Below are positions 23,301 through 35,934 of a DNA stretch of 64,000 bases, piece by piece. The stretch comes from Carnegiea gigantea (taxonomy: Eukaryota; Streptophyta; Magnoliopsida; Caryophyllales; Cactaceae): positions 1,922,501 through 1,986,500 of the forward strand of contig JAKOGI010000025.1 in the NCBI GenBank assembly GCA_029747015.1, read 5' to 3'. The first letter of the stretch is position 1. Each line of letters starts with the position of its first letter. Both the position numbers and the translations under genes were made by a program. The notes under the pieces were generated by a model that saw nothing but the letters and a program-made list of their open reading frames with translations, was not told the DNA's origin and ran no database searches.

Positions 23301-24893
23301 CCATCAAATCAATCCGGAATCCATGACCCTATGTGAAATCGATCAAATCATTAAGATTATGTAAATAAAACTTCAAATATAATTACTGTTTTCATTTGAT
23401 CAAAAATCAATGGCAACCTAAAATTACAACATGTAGGAAAATACTAATTGAATTTTTAACCTTGTATGTATCAGTGGGCATAGCTGAAACTTGATCAAGC
23501 CAAATGGTTCCAGTTTGACGTGTGGTGAACTGAAGCCTACAATTTGGGTTTGATCCTGTAGCTTGTAATCTCACCTCCAATCTTGTCCAATTCTTAACCT
23601 TTTCTGCTTCAGCTCTGCAGTTAGTAACCCTCCCCCCCAAATAAAGAAAAATAGTCATGATCCTGTATCAGCATAATTTAGATTTAAGAAAAAAATTATA
23701 GCAGGAAAAAAAGAAGTTTTAAAGTCTGTATCATATGGTGTCGAAGGAAAGCGTTTCGGGAATTCAGAGGTAGCAACCTTAAATATGTTTAGTTAAAGAA
23801 AGGCTATTTCTGAAAGACTACGAGATCAAGAAAACAAGAAAAGAATATTAAGGACCCCATGCTTCTCCCGCCAAAAAGAAAAAAATTAAAATCAAAACCT
23901 GTACCCCAATCACGTCTAAGCAAGATGTTTGGGATATTTAGATGGAACAATCTTAATTACCTTTAGTTGAAGAGAGATTGTTTCTGAAAGAGCACTTGAT
24001 TAAAAAGAGAGTAAAAGTGAAACGATAAGCTTACGTTATGTGGCTGAAGGCCAGCATATCTGTGCCATCAGATGTGACAAATGACACTACAGCATCGAGT
24101 GGTCCAGATGATCGAATGTAGAGCACAATTTTGTACGTCTTCCCTTCTTCAACATTCTGCCAATCAAAGATCCAAGTTTTTAAGTTCTTGAACATTTAAA
24201 AAGGTGTACAGTACTTGCTGATTAAGGATGTTAATAAATTACCATGCCCCAATAGCCAGGGTTGTAGACTCCAACTCCTCCAGGGGGACAAGTTGTTGGG
24301 GAACAATGTATGTCCATTCGAAGGGCGATTGGATTGGTTTTGAAGCACGATGACATTTCTGTTGTAACGGAGATTACAGTTTCATCACCGATCATGCCCC
24401 AAGGACTAATCATTGAGGGTTCGTGGTGACCCCCAGCTTCAAATCCTCGATCACTCACAAGCTCTGCCCACAGACCACCGGTTCCTGCATGGTTAATCTC
24501 CTACAATAACAAAGTAGCATATGAGGAATACCGGTTAAATCAAACAAGCAAAACCCTCAAAAGAGATCCCACATGTGTATATATATAATGTTACCATGTA
24601 TAAACAATATATTGAAAGTATAAACTTTCAAGTATATAATGTTACACATACATACATGTACGAAAAAAACAAAAGCTCAATGTATAACACAATACCTCGA
24701 AAAAAATGCCAAAGAAGTTTTTGGGTATGGGACGGGTAGAGGAAGCATCGACATAGAGAGTTGCTTTGCGAATTTCTTCTTCGTGGCGTGTGACATTGTG
24801 ATGGTGATCAGCAATGCAAGCTTGAGAAAAAATGACTGCCCCCAATAAGAACCAAAGCACAAGATGATGAAAAGTAGGGTTGGACCAAGTCAT
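20378..24893 (-). CDS. ASD1: GH51 alpha-L-arabinofuranosidase, array copy 1 (mosaic)
   Basis: Fourteen exons join in frame: 24696-24893, 24243-24500, 24035-24156, 23461-23614, 23259-23328, 22995-23140, 22837-22882, 22634-22686, 22230-22374, 21994-22112, 21789-21869, 21503-21612, 20642-21053, 20378-20530 (688 residues; ASD1 of Arabidopsis is about 678). Start ATG 24893 begins a signal peptide (LVLWFLLGAVIFSQACIA). Then come the carbohydrate-binding-like module (about 75-240), the GH51 barrel with acid/base Glu389 in IGNENCG and nucleophile Glu469 in FVSEYAV, and a C-terminal beta domain. The enzyme removes terminal arabinose from arabinoxylan and pectic arabinan in the wall. Intron 12 is GC-AG. 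Parts are identical to copies 2 and 3 (see findings). A 5'-UTR intron acceptor may lie near 24936. Confidence 0.92.
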
Positions 24894-27800
24894 TATGCTT
24901 TTAAGGCCTTTGCACAAAAGTTGCTTTCCCAACCTACACCCACAAAAAGAGAAATTTTAATTATTTACATAATTTAATTACTTACACGTCTATTAGTACT
25001 AATTTGAGAAGAAAAGAATAAAATTGATAGAATTTTTTAGCCATAAGCAAAAGAAAAGATAAATATGAGTGTTGTGCGTGGCTTATATATGAATGTAACC
25101 CTATCATAGGTGGTAGCTGGATAGAGTGGGCTCTAAATGTGAGGTGCCTTGTGAAGTATTAGGTGGCTTTCAAATGCTAATTTGTACTGGTGTGATGATA
25201 CTTGGACCTGATCAATCACCTACCGCGAAAGCAACCAATGATGGATCCTCAAAAAAGAAATCAATTACTTGGAGAAAAAGACGGTACGGATAAAAGAAAA
25301 GTGATGAGGCGCTGGCTTCTGCAACGACTTCCATATAGATCCCATCTAAAAACGGAACAAACGAGTCATATGTACACAGTCTTACCAATAGCTCATACGT
25401 ATTATCCTCGTATGAATTATCAATATACAATCAATGGCGTATAATCATAATGTAAACTCAAGCCGATAGAAGAATCGAGAAAATGTGTTTACCTTATGAA
25501 ATAAGTGAACAACGACAATGTTGATGAGTACGAGAAAAAAGATGGACGAAGATGTGAATTAACTCGAATACATGAAGAGAAGGGAAGAGAATTGTGTATT
25601 TTTGCAAATATGTATGGTTGATATCGGAGCAAGGTAGGGTATTTATAACAATTTTAATTACCTTCTTTTGCTTATCGTATGATCTTTTGTAAATATTGTT
25701 GGTTAAAGATATGAAATATTTAACGGATAAGATATTTAGTTATCATTTTGTTGACAATGTCATTACGCAAATGAAGTGTGGCATCAATATCCATATGATT
25801 CGGGAAAAAAAAGAAAAAAGAAAAATCATGTCCATGAATGGTAGGTAAGTAAGATTTAGTCTGTTAATCGAATCAAAATCCTAATTTGCTAGCCTTTTTT
25901 TTTTTTTTTTGGTTGGGTTGGACTGGTTTGCCACTAATTAGTTTTGTCCATTCTGTGACTCAAGGAGGAAACAGGATAGGAATTTTGAACGTACCATTTT
26001 TAGTAAGATAAATAATTATCGATTTATGTGACTCAAGGGTTAAAATCTAACCAGTGAATTTATTTTTTTAATCAATATGGTGTGTATTTTTCCTAATTTT
26101 TTCCAACAGAAATTATTTCACCTTATCCTATCCATGGCAGTGTGTGTGTAAAATTTTTTCCCGGTATTTGTATGCATATATCTATATAGGTCTGAATGTC
26201 GATAATATTTTGGATTAACGATTAAAATAAGATATTGAATATATTTTTTTGATCAAAGGAACGAGAGGGTTATATATTGCTCAAATCGACAAACTTACAC
26301 TAGTTATTTAAAGCAGTATGGATATATTAAAGTCTTAGGTTCAATTTGCTCCTTTGATGCTCAATTGTATTATGCAAACCTTACACCCCAACAGGAGCAC
26401 AAATAATCCTTTTGTAGATGAAGTGAAGGGTCATCTCAGTTGGTCCCACACACGAACAATTTAGAAAAAAACAAGAAAAATTATTTTAGTTAGGTGTAAG
26501 AAGAGAATATCCACATCACTAATATTGTAGCAAGGTACATTTTGTTGGGGTTCAAAAAAGAACTCAAAACCACACATGGTATTGTGTTTGGTAGCACCCA
26601 TACCATGTTTCATTAGTAAGCACATGCATGGAGAGATGTATTCTCATATCTTAGTAAAAAATTTGAACATTAATTGCTACAAACATCATAAACTAATTTG
26701 AGTAGTTTTTGAATAAGTTCGATATTTTAGATCTCGTGCCTGTTCTTTTCGTTGAGAAATAGGGATTGAAAAATCGATCAAGTTGGTTGAAGTAGATTGA
26801 AGTGAGTATTTTTTTGTTGAAGCGGGTTGAAATTGATAAATTGGGATTTACCAACGAAAAGAACAGGGCCCTAGGTTAGTTGTTGAGTACAAGTTGTCCA
26901 AGGCTTTGGACTTTAGTAAAAAATTAATGATTTACATAGATGCTTGAAAAGTAAAAACGTTTAATAGAGTGCAATACAATGTAAGTAAAATAGCATATTT
27001 GTCAATTTACATAGCTACATGAACTACATGCATGTCACTATCAATTTGAATCATTGCCTATGCGACGAAGTTTTTTCATACATTAGGGAAATTTGGTCCC
27101 ATGCATGCAGCTGCCATTGAGGACTAATGTCAGTGCCACCAATCAATAACTATCAATATTCAATAGGCTTTCCATCTTTACAGCTAATCACGGCAAAAAT
27201 ATATTGGACTCTTATGAGTGCATTCACGGGTATGTTTCTATGCATATGAGTATACCCCTAGTCACTTTTTATGGAGTATTATACACAATGAGTTAACCAG
27301 CCCCTAGTGCACAATTGTTTGTCAAAATTAGCCCACGAGGTGTAATCAATGTTAGAAGATGGCTACCAGAGTCGCCTCGAATTGAATGCCGGCCATGTTC
27401 CAATCCCCAAAACCTTAAGATGCATGGTGGGATGGCTGTGAGAGAGGAGGAGAGGCAGGGAGTTCTGACTTAGGGCTAGTCAGATTGATGTGTGTTAAAT
27501 GGACCCCCTACACCTCCTTATATAGGTTTAGTTTGATTAGGATTTCCGTTTTGACAGCTAAGCACGGCAAAATATATTGTACTCTTATGAGTATATTCAC
27601 ACGTATTTTCTATGCAGGTGAGTTTTCAGCTCTAGCTTTTATTCACATATGTTTAAGTTGAATGTGGGAGTATGCACATCCCCACAAACTTTTTTTTTTA
27701 TTTTTTCAACGGTAAACGTTAAGGACTTTATTCTATCAAAGAAGCCTCATGCATGGACAGGGTACAAGGGAGGAGGAAGGAGGTATGGCAAGTCCTACCA

Positions 27801-28439
27801 AAATCCCTGTATAAAAATCCAATTGTACCCACTCTTACATGTGATCTAAGCAAGAACAAATTGAGATCTTCTCTCAACTGTGGCCCCAAGAAAAAAAGCC
27901 AATACGATGTGATTGTCCCATCTATTATTTATGGAACATCAAAGTTGGACCAATCTACAATAGTTGAGCATAGGTGAATTGATGATATCTTCACAAATTA
28001 CACCGACGGATTGATTTCGACTAGTCTGTTTCAACTGTTGTCTTTGCAATTTTCCTTTTTTCTTTGTGTGAGACTTTTCCCTTTTGACTATCACATTACG
28101 TTAGTGTCAAATTATTGTACGCTTTATAGGGAATTATTATCATATATCCTCTTCACATTTAGGTAAATCTTGTTTGTAATTGGCTGTTTTTTGAAATTTC
28201 ATCTAACCTCCACTCGATTTATTTCGGTCATATTATTAGAACTTTATGCTATTGTATTGTAGAAGGTGTAAATGTTCTAGACATAGTGATCCAATATTGT
28301 ATGCAAATACAACAAATGCATAATACAGAGGATCATTCCTCTTACAATGTCTTTTTCCAACAATTTTCTCCATTTTCTTTCTCTTTAATTTCTTCTCTTT
28401 TTCTTTTTTCTCTCAAACTTTTACAGCTATGATCTCATG
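24894..28439. other. Intergenic block between copy 1 and relic A, paralogous to 41000-46350
   Basis: No intact gene. Much of it is diverged duplicate DNA of the region upstream of copy 3 (for example 26060-27060 against 41900-44560, 27060-27540 against 44560-45050, and 27610-28440 against 45390-46350). The shared GATGGCTACCAGAGTCGCC segment near 27357 and 44874, with a CTTATATA box, looks like the remnant of an LTR-type element in both blocks. A MITE at 26736-26870 is described separately. Confidence 0.6.
26736..26870. mobile_element. 135-bp MITE with 19-bp terminal inverted repeats
   Basis: Left end GTGCCTGTTCTTTTCGTTG; the right end, read inverted, is GGCCCTGTTCTTTTCGTTG (two mismatches). 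It is flanked by CTC and CTA, a 3-bp duplication with one change. The paralogous site upstream of copy 3 (near 44357-44363, AGATCTAGGTTAG) is uninterrupted, which shows insertion. Ends and 3-bp target fit a Tourist/PIF-Harbinger-type MITE. Confidence 0.8.
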
Positions 28440-28600
28440 GACTTGGGATTTTAATTAATAAGAAATTGTGAATTCAAATGCTTGAGAGAGAACTAATGGC
28501 CATAGTAAGAACCAAAGAACAACATCAACATAAGTAGACTTCCACCAATTCAAGGTGATCTCTTTGGGACCTCTCACCAAAAATTATTTGTTTTGTCAAC
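28440..28600 (-). pseudogene. Collapsed GH51 relic A (last exon fused to first exon)
   Basis: The plus-strand segment 28441-28482 matches the 3' end of copy 4 (46335-46380: AATTCAAATGCT in the last exon) and then passes directly into 28482-28560, which matches copy 4's signal-peptide exon (52374-52450: GAGAGAACTAATGGCC). The roughly 6 kb between is missing. The junction shares GCT with both parents. The start codon is lost (TTG in place of ATG). The 3' and 5' flanks of copy 4 are also recognisable on each side (from about 28000 and to about 28850). Confidence 0.85.
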
Positions 28601-29334
28601 CCACACTAACAAACAAGGAAATTTTTTTAATTAGTCACTCAATTAATTATATTACACATCTATTTTGAGAACAAATTACACATATATTTATTTGCCCCCC
28701 CCCCCCCACATAAATAATTGCACATCTATTTAGGGTCTAAAATTGACTGTTGGGGCTTATATATGTCCAGAATAGTTTGTAATATGCGTGGCCTCTTATA
28801 TGGATGCAATGAACTCACTTAAGTCTAGCTGCCACTATCCCCTCCAATTTCAAGATTAATGTTGTATGTTTGATTTTGGGAATTAAGATGCGTAAACAAT
28901 ACTTAGAGATAATGTCTAATCATTTATTTGCCCAAATAGTTCAAAGAGATAAGGAAAAAAAATCTCTCCGGAAGATGGAAAAAAACCAACTTTTCATATG
29001 TCATTCATAGGGAAAATATACAATAAACAAAGTAATGTTATTGTCAATGTGGAAAGGAGCTTTCTAGTAAGTAATTACAAGGCTTGTTTTTGGTGAAATT
29101 AAGTATCTGAAAAACAGTAAGTCTTGTGTGAAACTGTCTCACGATGACTTATATCGTGAGACGTCTCACAGACTCGTTAACCACCACATCAATTTAACAG
29201 GAAAATGTCTCATCATGTAGACGGCATCACAATAAATTTTCATGAGACTGTCCCATACAAGAATTTGTGTCTAAAAAACCCCATTATCAATATACATAAT
29301 TAATTTATATATCAGCGATATACTTGCAATGATC
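28601..29334. other. Flank between relic A and copy 2
   Basis: The first half is the former 5' flank of a copy-4-like gene (C-run at 28687-28699). The second half is the 3' flank of copy 2, shared with copies 1 and 3. It contains a MITE-like element at 29123-29261. Confidence 0.6.
29123..29261. mobile_element. 139-bp MITE-like element with CTTGTRT-type inverted ends
   Basis: Left end CTTGTGTGAAACTGTCTCA; inverted right end CTTGTATGGGACAGTCTCA. An internal inverted repeat GTCTCACGATGA / TATCGTGAGAC is present. The same element sits at the same place 3' of copy 3 (36359-36497), so it inserted before that duplication. Confidence 0.6.
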
Positions 29335-32300
29335 TCATGGCTTTCCTCTTAATTTATCTTTGGGAGCCTGAAAACTCCATTGGCTTTGTGCTTTATTTAA
29401 CAAATCAAATGATGTGAAGGAGCTTGGCTTCAACTCCACCTTGATGTCTTTCCCCTCTACCTTAGCTTTGATTGAACTTGTTTGTGGCACCACCTAGTAC
29501 ATAGAATTTACACAATACAAAACATTAGGGGGGAAAAACAAGATATATATATAATAATCGTTTAAACCGTATACTTTCAATCCCCTTTTAAATATGATAT
29601 TTACCTTAGTAGGATTTTGAAATGTATTCTCATCTTGCAAATCGTCAGCAGTGAGGATGGTTTGCTTTGTAAGGTGCATCGAGTTTGGATCAACTCCTTT
29701 GAAAGACATATTCAGTTCTACCGTGGTATTCTGGTAGTTGACAACCTTAATTGTTATGTAATTCTTGTTCTCCTGACGATCCATCCAACTGATTGCAGAG
29801 GCATGAACACGAGGTGTCTTTGAATCAGTTTGGGTTTGGGTTTGGGTTTGGAGACGAGATTCTAATAGCAGTGCACCACTTGATTCTTTGAAGAAGGTCT
29901 GGACCCAATAGCTTGAGATTCCATATGCTTGATGTGAATTGAAAACGATTGCATCTGGACTCCATTTTCGGTCATTCTCATTCACAAAAAGTGGGGCATA
30001 GCTAACCATCTCGACCACATCACTGCATCCAAGACATGACAAATATATCCGTCAATCAAAACAGTCCTAAAATTTTTGAACCAATATTAGTTACATTGTT
30101 TTTTTTTTTAATTATCTTGTAACCTTATCAGACAAACTTATATATATAAGAATGACCTAAACCTATGCTGCTTCAAATATTCTATTTACACATTTTGGTT
30201 TGATACGAGATTAAGTTCTGGCATAAATAACTAAATGACTCAATTGTCAGATCTACTAGTGCATCCAATCGAAACATGTGCGGCGATGAAATTGAATGCC
30301 GAAGCAAAGGAACATTATATAAGATTGATAGAACATGCCTGTTCCTCTCCAGTGACAATAAGAAAGCAGCTTCAGCCAATGCACCTCCAAAAGTTCCATG
30401 GCCAACTTTCTCTTTAGGATCCGTCACCGCATATTCACTCACAAAAGCCTGCATGAATATTGTTTAGTATAGTCACTATCAATCCTAGTCTAAAGTACTA
30501 AAGTTAATATGACTTTTTCAGTTGAACTAACTGACAGCCTGACACCCACACAATCAAATGAAGAGCTTATGTAAAATACAATAAGATCGCATGGCTTGGT
30601 CAATATAATAAATTAGCATGATGTATATACCTTTGGTGCCTTAGGATTACTCCGGGATGCCTTCTCAAATAGGCGAGTGTTATCGAGCATGCCCTCAGCA
30701 CTTGTGTAATTCTGAAAATTCAACAAAAACATACTTCTGTAATTTTTTTTTGTGTGCCTCCGAATTTGTGTAAGTATAATAACGCTGGATATATAATACG
30801 TAGGAAATTATAGAAACTAATGTATAAATCATAATTACATGATAATCATATAAATCGGCAGGGTGATCCAAGGGCTGCTTTGACCCATCACAATTGGAGA
30901 TGGCTTTGATGTCTGGGTAGGCTTTTTTCAGTGCCTTGTAGAATTTGAGATAATTTTCTGTGTAACAACAATAATAATTTGGAAAATAAATAAGTAGGTA
31001 ATTATTTATTCGAATTGATATTTTCGTTAATAATTTGGATAAATATGGGACGGAGTGTGAGTGCATGCACATACCTCTGTAGGTTCTAAACCCACAATTC
31101 TCATTTCCAATGGCAACATACTTGAGATCGAAAGGCTTTGGATGTCCCATTTTTGCTCGGAGCGAACCCCATCTAGAATTGGCGCTACCTCTAGCAAACT
31201 CGATGCTATCGAGCATTTCCTGGTCACATTAGGGTTCAATATTTAGTCAGTCCAATTATGTCACGATCTGACAGATGAGTCATTTAGCATCATATGTACA
31301 TTTCTTGAGGTTGTCAATTGAAGTACTTGTCAAGAAAAACCTAATGAGTCAAAATCAGACAAATGAGTATGTGTTCAATCTATTCCTAGGTCTTTGATGT
31401 CGGATAATCAAGTACAGGTTGGTTTGAATAGATCAAGTCACATTACGTGTGTGACGCACTGATCGAAAATGTACGTACTTGCACAAAAGGCCCAATTAGA
31501 GCTGTATCAACTTGGTCAACATGACCTTCTCCTGCAATAACATCACAGGACACACATAGAAATGAAAATACGAAATATACGAGAATTCATGGAGAACTGA
31601 AGACATAAAATCATGGAGAGCATCATGTTGAGAAGATTAAAACGACAAAAAATTAGTGAAAATGTTCATGTTTACAAACCGCTGTTAATAACCCATACTG
31701 GCTCTGCTCCAAGGTCCTCTGCTAGCTGTTATTCACAGCAAATGAAAATAGAATTAATCAAACATACTTCTCCATAAAAAATTTCATGTTACATTTATGC
31801 ACATACTAATGACATATATGTATATCATGCTTCATACTTGAAGATATTCAAGGTAACCAAGCCCATCGTCACTCCAATAATTCCACACATCACCAAGATG
31901 TCCCGGCCTCTCTTCCCACGGGCCGACGGTTTCCTTCCATCGAAACCCGTTGCTTAGCCAGTTCCCCTCGACATAGCACCCTCCTGCAATGTGAATAGTT
32001 ATATGAGAGTGGGTGCTACATACGTAGTCTTACTTGTGCGAGCTAGCTGTCTAAGAGATTGTTTCTGAAAATGATGTGAAAGTCTTAAGGAAAAAAAGTA
32101 CCGGGAAATCTGAGGAATCGAGGTTTCAAATTGAGAAGCATCTCCATCAAATCAATCCGGAATCCATGACCCTATGTGAAATCGATCAAATCATTAAGAT
32201 TATGTAAATAAAACTTCAAATATAATTACTGTTTTCATTTGATCAAAAATCAATGGCAACCTAAAATTACAACATGTAGGAAAATACTAATTGAATTTTT

Positions 32301-33735
32301 AACCTTGTATGTATCAGTGGGCATAGCTGAAACTTGATCAAGCCAAATGGTTCCAGTTTGACGTGTGGTGAACTGAAGCCTACAATTTGGGTTTGATCCT
32401 GTAGCTTGTAATCTCACCTCCAATCTTGTCCAATTCTTAACCTTTTCTGCTTCAGCTCTGCAGTTAGTAACCCTCCCCCCCAAATAAAGAAAAATAGTCA
32501 TGATCCTGTATCAGCATAATTTAGATTTAAGAAAAAAATTATAGCAGGAAAAAAAGAAGTTTTAAAGTCTGTATCATATGGTGTCGAAGGAAAGCGTTTC
32601 GGGAATTCAGAGGTAGCAACCTTAAATATGTTTAGTTAAAGAAAGGCTATTTCTGAAAGACTACGAGATCAAGAAAACAAGAAAAGAATATTAAGGACCC
32701 CATGCTTCTCCCGCCAAAAAGAAAAAAATTAAAATCAAAACCTGTACCCCAATCACGTCTAAGCAAGATGTTTGGGATATTTAGATGGAACAATCTTAAT
32801 TACCTTTAGTTGAAGAGAGATTGTTTCTGAAAGAGCACTTGATTAAAAAGAGAGTAAAAGTGAAACGATAAGCTTACGTTATGTGGCTGAAGGCCAGCAT
32901 ATCTGTGCCATCAGATGTGACAAATGACACTACAGCATCGAGTGGTCCAGATGATCGAATGTAGAGCACAATTTTGTACGTCTTCCCTTCTTCAACATTC
33001 TGCCAATCAAAGATCCAAGTTTTTAAGTTCTTGAACATTTAAAAAGGTGTACAGTACTTGCTGATTAAGGATGTTAATAAATTACCATGCCCCAATAGCC
33101 AGGGTTGTAGACTCCAACTCCTCCAGGGGGACAAGTTGTTGGGGAACAATGTACATCCATTCGAAGGGCGACTGGATTGGTTTTGAAGCACGATGACATT
33201 TCTGTTGTTACAGAAATTACAGCCTCATCACCGATCATGCCCCAAGGATTAATCATTGAGGGTTTATGGTGACTTCCGGCTTCAAACCCTCGATTACTTA
33301 CGAGCTCTGCCCATAGACCACCGGTTCCTGCATGGTTAATCTCCTACAGTATTGACAAAGTAGCATGTGATGAACAATGCTTAAATCAAACAAACAAAAC
33401 CCTCAAAATAGATCCCACATGTATATATATATTATGTTACTATGTATAAACAATACTGAGAGTATACACCTTCAAGTGTGTAGTGTTACAAATACATACA
33501 TGTACAAAAAAAGCTCAACATATATATAACACGATACCTCGAAAAAAATGCCAAAGAGGTTTTTGGGTATGGGACGGGTAGAGGAAGCATCGACACAGAG
33601 AGTTGCTTTGCAAATTTCTTCTTCATTGTGTGTGACATTGTGATGGTCATCAGCAATGCAAGCTTGAGAAGAAATTACTGCCCCCAATAAGAACCAAAGC
33701 ACAAAATCATGAAAAGTAGGGTTGGACCAAGTCAT
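29335..33735 (-). CDS. ASD1: GH51 alpha-L-arabinofuranosidase, array copy 2
   Basis: Fourteen exons join in frame: 33538-33735, 33086-33343, 32878-32999, 32304-32457, 32102-32171, 31838-31983, 31680-31725, 31479-31531, 31075-31219, 30839-30957, 30631-30711, 30339-30448, 29605-30022, 29335-29493 (692 residues). ATG 33735 opens a signal peptide like that of copy 1. Acid/base Glu389 (IGNENCG) and nucleophile Glu469 (FVSEYAV) are both present. Exon 13 has two extra codons in a QTQTQTQT run. The C-terminus ends KLRGKP, two residues longer than copy 1. Exon 10 begins with AA where the other copies have GA, giving Glu for Gly. Intron 12 uses a GC donor. Expected apoplastic wall enzyme with no visible inactivating change. 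Confidence 0.92.
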
Positions 33736-35054
33736 TATGCTTTTAGGGCCTTTGCACAAAAGTTGCTTTCCCAACCTACACCCACAAAAAGAGAAATTGT
33801 AATTAGTTACATAATTAATTACTTATACATCTATTAGTACTAAATTGAGAAGAAAAGAATAAAAATTGATAGAATTTTTTGCCATGAGCAAAAGAGAAGA
33901 TAAATGTGGGTGCAGTGTTATCTGTGGCTTGTATATGAATGTAAACCTATCATATTCATGGGTGGGAGATAGATACTTGGACCTGATTAATCACCTATCA
34001 AGAAAGCAAGCAATGATGGATCCCAATTAAAAAAAAAATCAAATAATTGGGGAAAATGATAGTATGGATAAAAGAAAAGTCAGGCGCTTGCTACTGCAAT
34101 GAGTCCCATAAAGATCCCATCTAAAAAAAGAACATCGAGTCATATGTATATAGTCTTGCTAACAGCTCATACGTAGTATCCTCGTATGAGTTACCCATAC
34201 ACAATCAATGGTGTACAATCATAATGTAAACTCAAACCAATAGATGAATTGAAAATGTTGTATATATGAGGATGGTTTATGAGCTTATAAGATTGAATCG
34301 AGAAAACATGTTTACCCGATGAACGAAGTGAACAACAATGTGGATGAATATGAGGAAAAAGATAATGAAGATGTGAATTATGAAGACAAGAGAAGGGGAT
34401 TGTGTACGTTTTGCAAATTGGTATGGTTGATATGGGAGAAAGGGAGGGTATTTATAACAATTTTAATTACCTCCTTTTTCTTATCCTATAATTCTTTTGT
34501 AAATATTGTTGGTTAAAGATATGTAATATTTGACGGATAAGATATTTTGTTATTATTTTGTTGACAATATCATTATGCAAATGAACTGGTTTACCAACAT
34601 TTAGTTTTATCCATTCTGGGAATCAATTTTGAAAGTACCATTTTTAGTAGGATAAATAATTATGGATTTGTGCAACTCATCAACGGTTTAAAATCTAACT
34701 AGCGAATTTATTTTTTGATCCATGTGACGTGTATTTTGACTATCACATTATGCCAGCTTCAAATTATTGTACTTTTGTAAAGAATTATTATCATATATCC
34801 TCTTTACATTTAGGTAAAGCTTGTTTGTAATTGACTGTTTTTTGAATTTTATCTAACTTCCACTCGATTTGTTTCGGTCATCTTATTAGAACTCTATGCT
34901 GTTGTATTTTAGGTGTAAATATTCTGGACATAGTGATCCAATATTGTATGCAAATACAACAAATGCATAATACAGAGGATCATTCCTCTTACAATATCTT
35001 TTTCCAACAATTTTCTCCATTTTCTCTCTTTAATTTCTTCTCCCTTTCTTGGGA
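33736..35054. other. 5' flank of copy 2 leading to relic B
   Basis: No intact gene. It parallels the 5' flank of copies 1 and 3, but near 34730-34740 it jumps directly to the 3' flank of relic B, lacking about 2 kb found at the equivalent place after copy 1 (about 26080-28085). Confidence 0.5.
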
Positions 35055-35215
35055 TTTTAAGTAATTAGAAATTATGAATTCAAATGCTTGAGAGAGAAGT
35101 AATGGCCATAGTAAGAACCAAAGAACAACATCAATAAAAGTAGAATTCCATCAATTTATTGCGATCTCTTTGGGACCCCTCACCAAAAATTATGTTTTTT
35201 TTTTTTCAACCCACA
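35055..35215 (-). pseudogene. Collapsed GH51 relic B, same junction as relic A
   Basis: AATTCAAATGCTTGAGAGAG spans the join (about 35077-35096), exactly as in relic A at 28471-28490: the last-exon tail of a copy-4-like gene runs into its signal-peptide exon. The start codon and reading frame are destroyed. A shared junction means the collapse happened once and was then copied with the block. Confidence 0.85.
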
Positions 35216-35540
35216 GCGACAAACAAGGAAATTTTTTTAATTAGTCACACAATTAATTATGTTACAGATGTATTTTGATAACAAATTACACATATATTTA
35301 TTTTCTCTCCCCGCCCCCCACAAAAATAATTACACACTATTTTGGGACTAAAATTGACTTTTGGGGCTTATGTGTGTATGTCTAGAATAGGTTGTAATAT
35401 GGGTGCCCTCTAAATTAGGTGGCTTACGAATATTATGGGCATTCAAATGTTATTTGTAGTAGTATGACGGGTACTTGTACCCGATCAATATCAAAAATAA
35501 GGTGTTTAATTATGGGTGCTTCTCTTTCTTTGAACACTTA

Positions 35541-35934
35541 GCGTGCGTTTGGTCTTTAGAAAAATTGGTGGAAAGAAAAGTTGAAGGGAAAAAAATGTGA
35601 AGAAAAAAAGTAGGGAGAAAATGAGTTTTTTTCTCTTGTTTAGTTTGAGGAAAAGATATAAGAATATGGATGAGAAATTTGAATGCTGATGAACTACTTG
35701 AATGATGTTGATGTCATCTGAGCAATGTGAGGTTGTAGGAGGTTGAGAAATTTCCACAAACTTTCCACCCAATTTTATGAGGAAAATTTTATCGCTTGTT
35801 TCTAAAAATTTTTCCATCCAACTTTTCTCCATATTTTTTTTTCTTTGTGGTTTTCTCTAAACCAAACACAGGAAAAAAGGTAACTTTTCCAAAATTTTTT
35901 CTTCCACCACATTTTTCAAGGTCCAAACGGAGCC
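35541..35934. mobile_element. 394-bp Tourist/Harbinger-like MITE with TTA target duplication
   Basis: Left end GCGTGCGTTTGGTCTTTAG; inverted right end GGCTCCGTTTGGACCTTG; flanked by TTA at 35538-35540 and 35935-35937. The paralogous, empty site near 52838-52852 (GAATACTTAATAGATCGATC) lacks it. The inverted similarity runs well inside the ends. No coding capacity. Confidence 0.85.

Noticed and set aside
24894..24932. TTG-initiated extensions (GKQLLCKG...) of GH51 copies 1-3
   Set aside because: The in-frame extension begins at a probable 5'-UTR intron acceptor and has no ATG; the ATG directly before the signal peptide is the better start.
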